NCBI GenBank assembly: GCA_002392745.1
Contig: DGHR01000010.1
Location: 1 to 64,000, forward strand
DNA length: 64,000 nt
DNA from: Bacteroidales bacterium UBA3843
Lineage (GTDB): Bacteria; Bacteroidota; Bacteroidia; Bacteroidales; Paludibacteraceae
Direction of reading: 5' to 3'
Part shown: positions 50,436-58,073 of the stretch, piece after piece
Position numbering within the stretch: the stretch's first letter is position 1
Layout of the letters: every line of letters starts with the position of its first letter
The notes under the pieces: generated by a model
The model's input: the letters and a program-made list of their open reading frames with translations, nothing else
Told to the model about the DNA's origin: nothing
Databases searched by the model: none
Made by a program: the position numbers and the translations under genes

Positions 50436-50512
50436 CAATCACCCCCTTATCACCCCGAAATCACGCCGAAATCACCCGGTAATCACCCCCTTTATGTACG
50501 GTTAAGGTGCGG
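50436..50512. repeat. 11-bp array D (5 clear, 7 possible units)
   Basis: Units CAATCACCCCC, TTATCACCCCG, AAATCACGCCG, AAATCACCCGG and TAATCACCCCC, then TTTATGTACGG and TTAAGGTGCGG. The register is kept as the sequence diverges. Confidence 0.87.
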
Positions 50513-50538
50513 TAAAGGATAACATAACCTCACCCCAG

Positions 50539-50616
50539 CCCTCTCTTCGAGAGAGGGGTATGGGAATGCCGGATGGCATCCGGCAGAATGGACATAGAAC
50601 CGGCATAGCATGCCGG
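50539..50616. repeat. Three clustered perfect palindromes (REP-like)
   Basis: 50539-50557 CCCTCTCT-TCG-AGAGAGGG; 50567-50585 TGCCGGATG-G-CATCCGGCA; 50600-50616 CCGGCAT-AGC-ATGCCGG. The second and third share the CCGGCAT/ATGCCGG core. Confidence 0.88.
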
Positions 50617-50632
50617 ACAATAAACGAAAAAA

Positions 50633-50663
50633 AGCCAGCCTGCCCGGATGAGGAGCAGGCCGG
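50633..50663 (-). terminator. Terminator of the LTA-synthase-like gene
   Basis: Minus-strand stem GCCTGC / GCAGGC (extended by flanking GG/CC pairs) followed by TGGC and seven T, 25 bp beyond the stop codon. Confidence 0.82.
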
Positions 50664-50687
50664 AGTCCGACAAATCGCTCCATCGGG

Positions 50688-52508
50688 TTATCGAGAGAGC
50701 AAAAGGGAGAAATAATTGCTGCGGATAAGTTTGTCGGAGAGTTCAAACGCCTCTTGCTCAGAAATCGGGCGATTATGGCGCGCAACAGAATCCAACAGAT
50801 TTACGCCAAATCCTTTCCAGTAATAATCCTCACAACCGATTAGATGCATAATGGTCGGATAGATATCCATTTGAAAACAAGTGTCCGTAATTTGGATATT
50901 CTCATCGATTTGCGGGGAATAAATAAGGAGAGATGTGAATGTTTTTGTGGTCTGCATATTGATACCATTTTCTTTCGCAAAAGTATCAAAATCTTCTTGT
51001 CTTGAACGGAAAATCGTATGGTCTCCAGAAATAACAATTGTTGTATTATTTTTTAATTTTTCGTTAGAGGAAACCACTCTCATCAATTCGCCTATACATG
51101 AGTCTGTGTAATTAAGAGAGTTGAGATATGCTGACATAATCATAGGCATTCCTTCTACTGTATATTTGGGATATTTTGACCCATAAGTAAACGGAACATG
51201 CGAAGCAATGGTTATTCCTAACACACAAAATGGATTATGGGCAGAATCCGCATAATTAACTATTTGTTTCATCACATCCAAGTCTCCCCAAGATTGTCCT
51301 TTTTTCGGTTCAATCAATTCTTTAAAATGATACGCAAAAGTCATTTTTGATTGTCCCCATGTACCAGGTGAAGGATTTACTACAGCCGCGTTTTTGTAAC
51401 ATTCAGCATATCCTGCAAATTGGTTATCTGCATATAATCTGCATACCGCTCCATTAGAAATTGGTAACATTCCCGTCACACCTAACATTTGACCATCCGC
51501 AGAATTTCCGTGACGCACCTGAGATTTAATTTTATTACAATGAAGAGTATGCGCACTTTGAGATAATTTAGTTAGATTAGGCATATATTCGTATCCACAG
51601 ACTTTATTTAACGTCCAAGACTCCAAACTTTCGAACAGAATAAAAATCAAATTCGAATTAGGTACAATACTGTCAGATTGTTTTGATACAAACGGTTCAA
51701 CCCTTTTCATATCTTCTATTGTAAGCATAATTTTTTCTCCCGCAGGTCTGTATGCATTAAACACAAACATAGCAGGAAAATAAGAAATGATAGAGTAATC
51801 ATGGACATATGCGTCAGCCCATGCATTATAGTCCATGCTTTTTTCTATGCTTGCCCAATATACTGCGTGACCAAACGGATAAAAATGTTGAAATTTTTCG
51901 TTAGATAACATCTGAGAATGGACCTTTGCGGTTGTCTCCGTTGTATTTTTCCATAGATTCATTACACTGACATAACAAATATTATTTACTATAGAAAGCA
52001 AAATAGAAATTCCACACATGCATATAAACTTCAATACGCTAGGAGTGTTTGACACTTTTTTTACCGGAAGCCATAAAATTATGTATAAAGCGGAAAATCC
52101 TATATATGCAAAGATATCCCATCCCAAATATGAGTGAAGCGAACTCCAGAAACCATTCATATTATCGGCCATTTTCATAACCTCATAGGACAAAAACATA
52201 ACATTCGCCTTATAATAAAACACATTTGCAATTAGCCAAATATCAATAACACAATTGACAATAGTAGTCCACCAACTTTTTCTACTAACAAAAATGAAAG
52301 AAGCTAAGAATATTGCGGGAATTAATTTCCCCACCCAAAAACAGAAAAATGCACTAGGATGTTTCCAAAGACTAGAAATAAGCACCGAATGATAACAATT
52401 CCAATGGAAAAGTACGGCTTTGATTAAAACGGCAGAAGCGAAGAGGACAAAAACGTACCATTGTGCATGGTTTCCTTTGGTCAGAAATGCTTTGAATTTA
52501 GGCATCAT
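50688..52508 (-). CDS. LTA synthase / sulfatase-family membrane phosphotransferase
   Basis: A 606-residue protein with five N-terminal membrane helices (about 16-210) and a C-terminal alkaline-phosphatase-superfamily domain (about 290-590), like lipoteichoic-acid synthases and phosphoethanolamine/phosphoglycerol transferases. Visible features: LIFILFESLESWTLNKVCGY (metal and substrate Asp/Glu region), VRHGNSADGQMLGVTGMLP (nucleophile block, with Ser in GNSADG), ASHVPFTYG and VISGDHTIF (metal-binding Asp-His). It would modify an envelope glycan or lipid; Gram-negative Bacteroidota lack true LTA. The ATG at 52508 is used because five helices start there; the open frame extends into a structured leader. 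The gene is AT-rich compared with lptD, hinting at transfer. Confidence 0.85.
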   Translation of the reverse strand: MMPKFKAFLTKGNHAQWYVFVLFASAVLIKAVLFHWNCYHSVLISSLWKHPSAFFCFWVGKLIPAIFLASFIFVSRKSWWTTIVNCVIDIWLIANVFYYKANVMFLSYEVMKMADNMNGFWSSLHSYLGWDIFAYIGFSALYIILWLPVKKVSNTPSVLKFICMCGISILLSIVNNICYVSVMNLWKNTTETTAKVHSQMLSNEKFQHFYPFGHAVYWASIEKSMDYNAWADAYVHDYSIISYFPAMFVFNAYRPAGEKIMLTIEDMKRVEPFVSKQSDSIVPNSNLIFILFESLESWTLNKVCGYEYMPNLTKLSQSAHTLHCNKIKSQVRHGNSADGQMLGVTGMLPISNGAVCRLYADNQFAGYAECYKNAAVVNPSPGTWGQSKMTFAYHFKELIEPKKGQSWGDLDVMKQIVNYADSAHNPFCVLGITIASHVPFTYGSKYPKYTVEGMPMIMSAYLNSLNYTDSCIGELMRVVSSNEKLKNNTTIVISGDHTIFRSRQEDFDTFAKENGINMQTTKTFTSLLIYSPQIDENIQITDTCFQMDIYPTIMHLIGCEDYYWKGFGVNLLDSVARHNRPISEQEAFELSDKLIRSNYFSLLLSR

Positions 52509-52855
52509 AATTGATAGTTTACACAGCAAAACTATCAATCGCAACGCAATAAGAAAAGTGTAGTTTCTTATCGCGTTTAGCATGAGGCGGCCTCGGATGG
52601 AAACCTCTACGGATTTACAAGAAACTACACTAAGTGCAGCATCATTACTCAAATCCGTAAGTTATCTCCACGAGACAACTATCTATTAAAATCGTGTTTT
52701 ATTTCCAATAAGTTTCCGAGGCTCTTGGCTAAACGCGAAATAATAGTCTGCTTATTATTTTAATATATTGTAGCGCAACGCTTTGCGCTGTTATTTCTTT
52801 TTCTCGTTGATAGGCGACGAGATGTTCTCGTCAGCAAATGCCGAGATGTATTTTG
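52509..52855 (-). promoter_or_regulatory. Highly structured 5' leader of the LTA-synthase-like gene
   Basis: About 345 nt between the promoter (52862-52893) and the start codon carry at least eight inverted repeats: 52511-52520/52529-52538 (TTGATAGTTT, 10 bp, ending 2 bp from the ATG), 52557-52569/52619-52631 (13 bp), 52571-52581/52728-52738 (11 bp), 52591-52604/52712-52721 (interrupted), 52608-52616/52651-52659 (9 bp), 52661-52678, 52772-52789 and 52816-52832. The 13-bp and 9-bp pairs interleave, so they exclude each other. Nothing matches a riboswitch I know. Confidence 0.7.
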
Positions 52856-52861
52856 CGGCTG

Positions 52862-52893
52862 CAAAGGTACAACAAAAATTGCACATACGCAAA
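52862..52893 (-). promoter_or_regulatory. Promoter of the LTA-synthase-like gene
   Basis: Minus-strand TTTG (52890-52893), 20 nt, then TACCTTTG (52862-52869). It places the transcript start near 52855. Confidence 0.82.
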
Positions 52894-52920
52894 AGAATTG
52901 CACGATTTTTGCGAAAGTTC

Positions 52921-52951
52921 TTGCGTATGTGCGGATTTTTTTGTAATTTTG
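52921..52951 (+). promoter_or_regulatory. Promoter of lptD
   Basis: TTG (52921-52923), 20 nt, then TAATTTTG (52944-52951), about 24 bp before the lptD start at 52976. An upstream in-frame ATG lies before this promoter and is therefore rejected. Confidence 0.82.
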
Positions 52952-52975
52952 CGCCCGATTTTAATTTGCATACAT

Positions 52976-55891
52976 ATGCACCTGCGCGAACGCATACATA
53001 TTATTTTGTGCTTTTTCCTGCTCTGTTTACCGACACTGCGGGCAGAAGAAACCGTGTCGCAGGCGCATGGTACACAGGTACAAACGGGTATAACTAGCGC
53101 AAAAGACACGCCGGAACAGAAGGAGGACACATTGGCGCAGAAATGGGCTTCGCGGACACAAAGAGCAGACACATTAACCCAAGGGACAGACTCATTAACT
53201 CAAGGAACGGACTCGCAGGCACAGGCGGCTCCACAGAAGGCAAAGAAGAGTGCCATCTCTGCACCTATCCACTACCAGGCGAGCGACTCAATGGTCATGA
53301 TGGCTAACGGCACCGCCTACCTGCACGGCAAGGGAGACCTGAAATACGAGCAGATGCAACTGACCAGCGACTATATCCGCATGAATATTGACAGCAGCCA
53401 GATTTTTGCGCACGGCGTGTGGGACAGCATCAACGAAGAGTGGCACGGCAAACCCGTCTTCAAGGACGGCAAAGACGAATACGAGACCAACGAAATAACC
53501 TATAACATCAAGACGCAGAAGGGATATATCCGCCATGTGGTCACCCAACAAGGCGAGGGATATATCATTGCCGACCGCACCAAGAAAGCGGAGGGCGACG
53601 TGATGATGATGGCCGGCGGACAATACACGACCTGCGACGACCATGAACACCCGCACTTCTACCTGAAGATGACCAAGGCGAAAGTCAAACCCGGCGAGTA
53701 CATCGCCACGGGTCCGGCATACATGGTGGTGGGTGACGTACCGCTGCCGCTCGCCATACCGTTCGGTTTCTTCCCCTTCACCAACAAATACTCCAGCGGA
53801 CTCATCATGCCGAACTTCGGAGACGACTACACGCGAGGACTATACCTGAGCAACCTGGGATATTACTTTGCCATCTGCGACTACCTGGACCTGCAAATCA
53901 CGGGAGATATCTACACCCGCGGCACATGGGCTATTCGCGCGCAGAGCAAATACATATGGCGATACCATTTCTCGGGCAACCTGAATATCAGTTACCGCAA
54001 CGATGTCACCAGCGAGAAAGGCATGCCGGACTACGCGGTGAAGAAGAACTTCCAAGTGCAATGGACCCACACGCAGGACGCCAAGTTCAACCCCTACTCC
54101 ACCTTCTCGGCAAGCGTCAATTTCGCCACAAGCGGCTATAACCGCAGTAATATCAACAGTTATTACAACCCGAACCTGTATTCGGAAAACACCAAGAGCA
54201 GCACCATCAACTTCACGCAGCGTTTTCCGGACAGCCCCTGGACCCTGAGTGCGTCTGCCAGTCTGACCCAACGTACGAGCGACTCCACTATCTCGCTGAC
54301 CGCGCCGCAGCTGTCCATCAGCATGAGCAGTATCTATCCCTTCAAGCTGGCACGGCAGAACGCCCTGAAACGCAAGGGCAAAGTGGGAGACGGCAAGGAG
54401 AGATGGTACGAGAAAATCAAGATGAGCTACACGATGAACGGCCAGATATCCATCAGCGCTATCAAGGAGAAAGACTTCCTGAAGTCCAATTTCCTGCGTG
54501 ACTGGCAGGTGGGTCTGAGCCATACGCTGCCTATCAATGCCAGCTTCATGCTCTTCAAATACCTGAGCGTCACACCCTCCATCAACCTGCGCGACAAGAT
54601 GTATTTCACGCGTATCGACCGTTCGTGGGACGAAGCCTCGCAGATGATGGCCATGGACACCACGACGGGTTTCTACAACGTGTTTGATTTTGATGTCGGA
54701 GTGTCTCTCCAGACCAAGATTTACGGATTCTATACGCCCCTAAAGCGGCTCTTTCCGAACAGCCGCGTAGAGAAATTCCGCCATGTCATCACTCCGCGCG
54801 TCAGCTTCAGTTACCATCCCGACTTCGGCAAAGCCGGCTGGGGCTACTACGGCAGTTACGACGAACCTGTTTATTACAAAGACTCGGTGGACGGCGCAGG
54901 CATGAAAGTGCCGACCGGCGAAGTGATCCACCGCACCTACTCGCGTTTCAGCGGAGCGAACGCACCGCGCGGCATGGCTGCCACGCTCAATTTCGGCGTG
55001 GAGAACAACCTGGAGATGAAAGTCGTCAACCGCGACGACACCACGGGTAAGGCGCCATACAAAGTAGTGAGTCTGATTGACAATCTGGGCATCAGCGGAG
55101 GATACAACTTCGCCGCCGACAGTATGAACTGGAGCAATTTCCAGGTCAACCTGCGTCTGAAGTTCCCGAAACTGAACAACTACAGCCTGAACATGAGCAC
55201 GTATCTCGACCCGTATATGTACCAACTGGACGCCACGGGCCGCCCCATGCGCACCAACAAACAATACTGGCACAACGGACGTTTCCCGCACTGGAGCGGA
55301 TTCAGCTGGAACTTCAGCTACACCATCAGCAACCAGACCATCAAGAAATGGAAGGAACAGATTGCCGCCAAGCAGGAGGGACGCAGAGCCCGGACAGAAG
55401 AGACCGCCGACAGCGAGATAACACCCGTCGAGAGGAACGAAGACGGCACGGACAAAAACGCCAAAATCAATAACAACGGCAAGAAGAAAGAGAGCGAGGT
55501 GGACGACGGCTACGTCAAGACCGAGTTCCCATGGAGTATCAGTATCAACTACTCGTTGGCTTATGCCGCCGGCAGCGAATTTGACTACGAGAGAATGTAC
55601 CCCAAGATGAAATGGCGGAACTCGCTGAGCCTGAGCGGCAACATAGGGCTGGGTCAGGGATGGAAAGTGAGCGCGAACATGACATACAACTTCGACGTAA
55701 TGAAACTGACGAGTTGCACCTTCAACATCAGCCGCGACCTGCACTGCTGGAACATGAGCGCCAGCATCAACCCCATCGGACCGTTCAAGAGCTACACCTT
55801 CCACATAGGTGTGAACGCCTCCATCCTGAGCGACCTGAAATACGACAAGAGCAGCAACCAAAGCACCAACGGACGCGTGAACTGGTGGTAG
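52976..55891 (+). CDS. lptD: LPS-assembly outer-membrane protein LptD
   Basis: A 971-residue outer-membrane translocon that inserts LPS into the outer leaflet. Signal peptide about 1-23 (RIHIILCFFLLCLPTLRA). A Thr/Asp/Ser/Gln-rich linker with LTQGTDS repeats (about 60-85) precedes the periplasmic OstA/LptA-like domain (about 95-215: MVMMANGTAYLHGKGDLKYE, GVWDSINEEWHGKPVF) and a very large C-terminal beta barrel (about 250-971) containing LPLAIPFGFFPFTNKYSSGL followed by IMPNFGDD, the conserved LptD start. A charged insert (about 800-845, KQEGRRARTEETADSEI) is probably an extracellular loop. It is longer than proteobacterial LptD, as usual in Bacteroidota. No lptE is adjacent. Confidence 0.93.
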   Translation: MHLRERIHIILCFFLLCLPTLRAEETVSQAHGTQVQTGITSAKDTPEQKEDTLAQKWASRTQRADTLTQGTDSLTQGTDSQAQAAPQKAKKSAISAPIHYQASDSMVMMANGTAYLHGKGDLKYEQMQLTSDYIRMNIDSSQIFAHGVWDSINEEWHGKPVFKDGKDEYETNEITYNIKTQKGYIRHVVTQQGEGYIIADRTKKAEGDVMMMAGGQYTTCDDHEHPHFYLKMTKAKVKPGEYIATGPAYMVVGDVPLPLAIPFGFFPFTNKYSSGLIMPNFGDDYTRGLYLSNLGYYFAICDYLDLQITGDIYTRGTWAIRAQSKYIWRYHFSGNLNISYRNDVTSEKGMPDYAVKKNFQVQWTHTQDAKFNPYSTFSASVNFATSGYNRSNINSYYNPNLYSENTKSSTINFTQRFPDSPWTLSASASLTQRTSDSTISLTAPQLSISMSSIYPFKLARQNALKRKGKVGDGKERWYEKIKMSYTMNGQISISAIKEKDFLKSNFLRDWQVGLSHTLPINASFMLFKYLSVTPSINLRDKMYFTRIDRSWDEASQMMAMDTTTGFYNVFDFDVGVSLQTKIYGFYTPLKRLFPNSRVEKFRHVITPRVSFSYHPDFGKAGWGYYGSYDEPVYYKDSVDGAGMKVPTGEVIHRTYSRFSGANAPRGMAATLNFGVENNLEMKVVNRDDTTGKAPYKVVSLIDNLGISGGYNFAADSMNWSNFQVNLRLKFPKLNNYSLNMSTYLDPYMYQLDATGRPMRTNKQYWHNGRFPHWSGFSWNFSYTISNQTIKKWKEQIAAKQEGRRARTEETADSEITPVERNEDGTDKNAKINNNGKKKESEVDDGYVKTEFPWSISINYSLAYAAGSEFDYERMYPKMKWRNSLSLSGNIGLGQGWKVSANMTYNFDVMKLTSCTFNISRDLHCWNMSASINPIGPFKSYTFHIGVNASILSDLKYDKSSNQSTNGRVNWW

Positions 55892-55970
55892 TCGCGTTCG
55901 GCGAACACTACGTTGGTTCACCGCCCGAGAAAAAGGAAAAACAGTGCAAATAATTAAAAACAACCAAGAT

Positions 55971-56558
55971 ATGAAAATTGAAAATCAGAAAGTAGTAAAA
56001 GCCACGTACGAGCTATGGATAGCCGACGAGAACGGCCAGGAAGAGATGTATGAAAAAGCCACGGAAGAAACCCCGCTGGTATGGTGCCAAGGCGAGGGAA
56101 TGATGCTCCCCGCTTTCGAGGCCGCGCTGGTCGGCAAAGAGCAGGGCGAGGAGTTCGATTTCGTGCTGGCAGCCAAGGATGCGTACGGCGAGTACGTGGA
56201 GGAAGGCCTGATGGAGCTGCCGAAGAAAATGTTCTTCAACGGCGACGGCGAGTTCGACGAGGAGCGCGTGTTTGTGGGGAATGTCATCCCGATGAACACC
56301 GTGGACGGCCAGGTAGTAAAAGCCCAAGTAGCAGAAATCAACGAGGAGACGGTCACCATTGACCTGAACCACCCGTACGCCGGCGACGACTTGCATTTCA
56401 AAGGCAAGATACTGGATATCCGCGAGGCAACGGAGGCGGAACTGGACGCCATACGCCATCCTAAACACGGGTGCGGCGGCTGCGGCGGAGGCTGCAACAA
56501 AAAGAAAGGCAAAAACTGCGGCGACGGAGAATGCGGAGGCTGCGGAGGCTGCGAATAA
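55971..56558 (+). CDS. FKBP-type peptidyl-prolyl isomerase (SlyD-like) with Cys-rich tail
   Basis: A 195-residue SlyD-like prolyl isomerase and folding helper: FKBP half-domains (about 1-60 and 125-160) around an IF insert (about 65-125: VLAAKDAYGEYVEEGLMELP). The C-terminal 30 residues contain seven cysteines in a Gly/Lys context (GCGGCGGGCNKKKG, then CGDGECGGCGGCE), replacing the His-rich nickel-binding tail of E. coli SlyD and probably binding metal. The frame is open 27 bp further upstream from a GTG; the ATG at 55971 gives the normal N terminus. Its stop codon lies in heptamer array 9. It follows lptD by 79 bp and is probably an independent or read-through gene. Confidence 0.9.
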   Translation: MKIENQKVVKATYELWIADENGQEEMYEKATEETPLVWCQGEGMMLPAFEAALVGKEQGEEFDFVLAAKDAYGEYVEEGLMELPKKMFFNGDGEFDEERVFVGNVIPMNTVDGQVVKAQVAEINEETVTIDLNHPYAGDDLHFKGKILDIREATEAELDAIRHPKHGCGGCGGGCNKKKGKNCGDGECGGCGGCE

Positions 56559-56591
56559 ATTAGAAATTAGAAATTACAAATTAAAAATAAA
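56557..56591. repeat. Heptamer array 9, AAATTAG type (5 units)
   Basis: Units AAATTAG, AAATTAG, AAATTAC, AAATTAA and AAATAAA start inside the FKBP stop codon (56556-56558) and end 5 bp before the der start codon. Confidence 0.9.
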
Positions 56592-56596
56592 ATACT

Positions 56597-57913
56597 ATGG
56601 CAAATATTGTAGCGATAGTGGGCCGTCCCAATGTAGGGAAATCGACCCTTTTCAACCGTTTGACGGGCACCCGTCGGGCGATAGTGATGAACACCGCCGG
56701 TACCACGCGCGACCGTCAGTACGGCAAAGCCGAATGGTGCGGCCGTGAGTTCTCCGTCATAGACACCGGCGGATGGGTGGTCAACAGCGACGACACGTTC
56801 GAAAGCGAAATCAACCGCCAGGTGGATCTGGCCATCCGGGAAGCGGACGTAGTGATGCTCGTGGTGGACGTGAACGAAGGTGTGACACAGTTCGATATGG
56901 AAGTGGCGCACCTGCTGCGTCAGGCGAAGAAACCAACGGTCCTGTGCGTCAACAAAGTGGACACGTTCGAGAACCAGTACGGCGCAGCAGAGTTCTACAA
57001 ACTGGGCTTGGGCGAGCCGTTCATCCTGAGCGCCGAGAACGGTCTGGGCACCGGTGACCTCTTGGACGAAGTGGTAAGCCGTTTCCGCAAAGAGGACGAC
57101 AGCGACGAGGAGCTGGAAGAACTGCCGCGTTTTGCGATTGTGGGTCGTCCGAACGCCGGCAAGTCAAGCATACTGAATGCATTCATCGGCGAGGACCGAA
57201 CTATCGTGACGGATATTCCGGGTACGACACGTGACTCGATATACACACGGTACAACAAGTTCGGCAAGGATTTTTACCTGGTGGACACAGCAGGCATCCG
57301 CAAGAAAGCCAAAGTGACGGAAGACCAGGAGTATTACTCCGTGGTGCGCTCCATCCGTGCAATAGAGAACAGCGACGTATGTATTCTGATGATTGACGCC
57401 ACGCGCGGGATTGAAGCGCAAGACCTGAACATCTATTCGCTGATTCAGAAGAACAAGAAAGGCCTGGTAGTCTGCATCAACAAATGGGATTTGGTGGAAA
57501 GCAAGACGACCAAAGACATCAAAGCCTACGAGAATGCCATCCGCGAAAGGATTGCACCGTTCACGGACTTCCCTATCATCTTCACCTCCGCGCTGACCAA
57601 ACAACGTATCTTCAAGGTGGTAGAAACGGCGATACATGTCTATGAAAACAAAAACAAGAAAATCCCTACCGCCCAACTGAACGACAAGTTCCTGCCGCTC
57701 ATTGAGAACTATCCGCCCCCTGCATGGAAAGGCAAATACATCAAAATCAAATACTGCACCCAGTTGCCGAACACACAGATACCGACGTTTGTGTTCTTCG
57801 CCAACCTGCCGCAGTATGTCAAAGAGCCATACCGCCGCTTTCTGGAGAACAAACTGCGCGAGTGGTGGGATTTCGAGGGCACACCGGTGCAACTGTTCAT
57901 CAGAGGGAAGTGA
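56597..57913 (+). CDS. der: Ribosome biogenesis GTPase Der (EngA)
   Basis: A double-domain GTPase for 50S subunit maturation, 438 residues. First G domain (about 1-165): G1 GRPNVGKST (9-17), DTAGTT-type switch, NKVD. Second G domain (about 178-345): G1 GRPNAGKSS, DTAGIRKKAK, NKWD. A C-terminal KH-like domain (about 350-438: PPPAWKGKYIKIKYCTQLPN) binds rRNA. All motifs are intact and the length is normal. The gene sits between heptamer arrays 9 and 8, the latter beginning right at its stop codon. Confidence 0.97.
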   Translation: MANIVAIVGRPNVGKSTLFNRLTGTRRAIVMNTAGTTRDRQYGKAEWCGREFSVIDTGGWVVNSDDTFESEINRQVDLAIREADVVMLVVDVNEGVTQFDMEVAHLLRQAKKPTVLCVNKVDTFENQYGAAEFYKLGLGEPFILSAENGLGTGDLLDEVVSRFRKEDDSDEELEELPRFAIVGRPNAGKSSILNAFIGEDRTIVTDIPGTTRDSIYTRYNKFGKDFYLVDTAGIRKKAKVTEDQEYYSVVRSIRAIENSDVCILMIDATRGIEAQDLNIYSLIQKNKKGLVVCINKWDLVESKTTKDIKAYENAIRERIAPFTDFPIIFTSALTKQRIFKVVETAIHVYENKNKKIPTAQLNDKFLPLIENYPPPAWKGKYIKIKYCTQLPNTQIPTFVFFANLPQYVKEPYRRFLENKLREWWDFEGTPVQLFIRGK

Positions 57914-57997
57914 GGTGAAAGGTTATTGGTGATTGGTGATTGGTTATTGGTGATTGGTGAAAGGTTATTGGTGAAAGGTGAAAGATGAAAGGTGAAA
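57914..57997. repeat. Heptamer array 8, GGTGATT/GGTGAAA type (12 units)
   Basis: Twelve uninterrupted units: GGTGAAA, GGTTATT, GGTGATT, GGTGATT, GGTTATT, GGTGATT, GGTGAAA, GGTTATT, GGTGAAA, GGTGAAA, GATGAAA, GGTGAAA. It begins at the base after the der stop codon. Confidence 0.95.
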
Positions 57998-58029
57998 GTT
58001 TAAGAAAAAGTTTACTTTTTTCTTAGATA

Positions 58030-58061
58030 TTTGCGTATGTAAAATATTTTTCGTACCTTTG
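58030..58061 (+). promoter_or_regulatory. Promoter of the porU-porV unit
   Basis: TTTG (58030-58033), 20 nt, then TACCTTTG (58054-58061), ending 12 bp before the ATG at 58074, so the leader is very short. Confidence 0.82.
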
Positions 58062-58073
58062 TGCGTTTTTTGT

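Larger units (their letters stand above)
50114..50687. other. Intergenic region rich in palindromes and 11-bp repeats
   Basis: 574 bp without a gene. In order: the GT2 promoter, an AT palindrome (AGTATATAC / GTATATACT near 50344-50364), an 11-bp array (50436-50512), and four palindromes (50539-50660), the last doubling as a terminator for the LTA-synthase-like gene. Confidence 0.85.

Noticed and set aside
52528..52535. Internal TAGTTTTG as the promoter of the LTA-synthase-like gene
   Set aside because: There is no TTG box 20 nt upstream, and the bases belong to a 10-bp inverted repeat; the promoter at 52862-52893 is better.
54740..55963. 407-codon open frame on the - strand opposite lptD
   Set aside because: Antisense shadow of lptD; Val/Gly/Ala/His-rich with no recognisable domain and no promoter.
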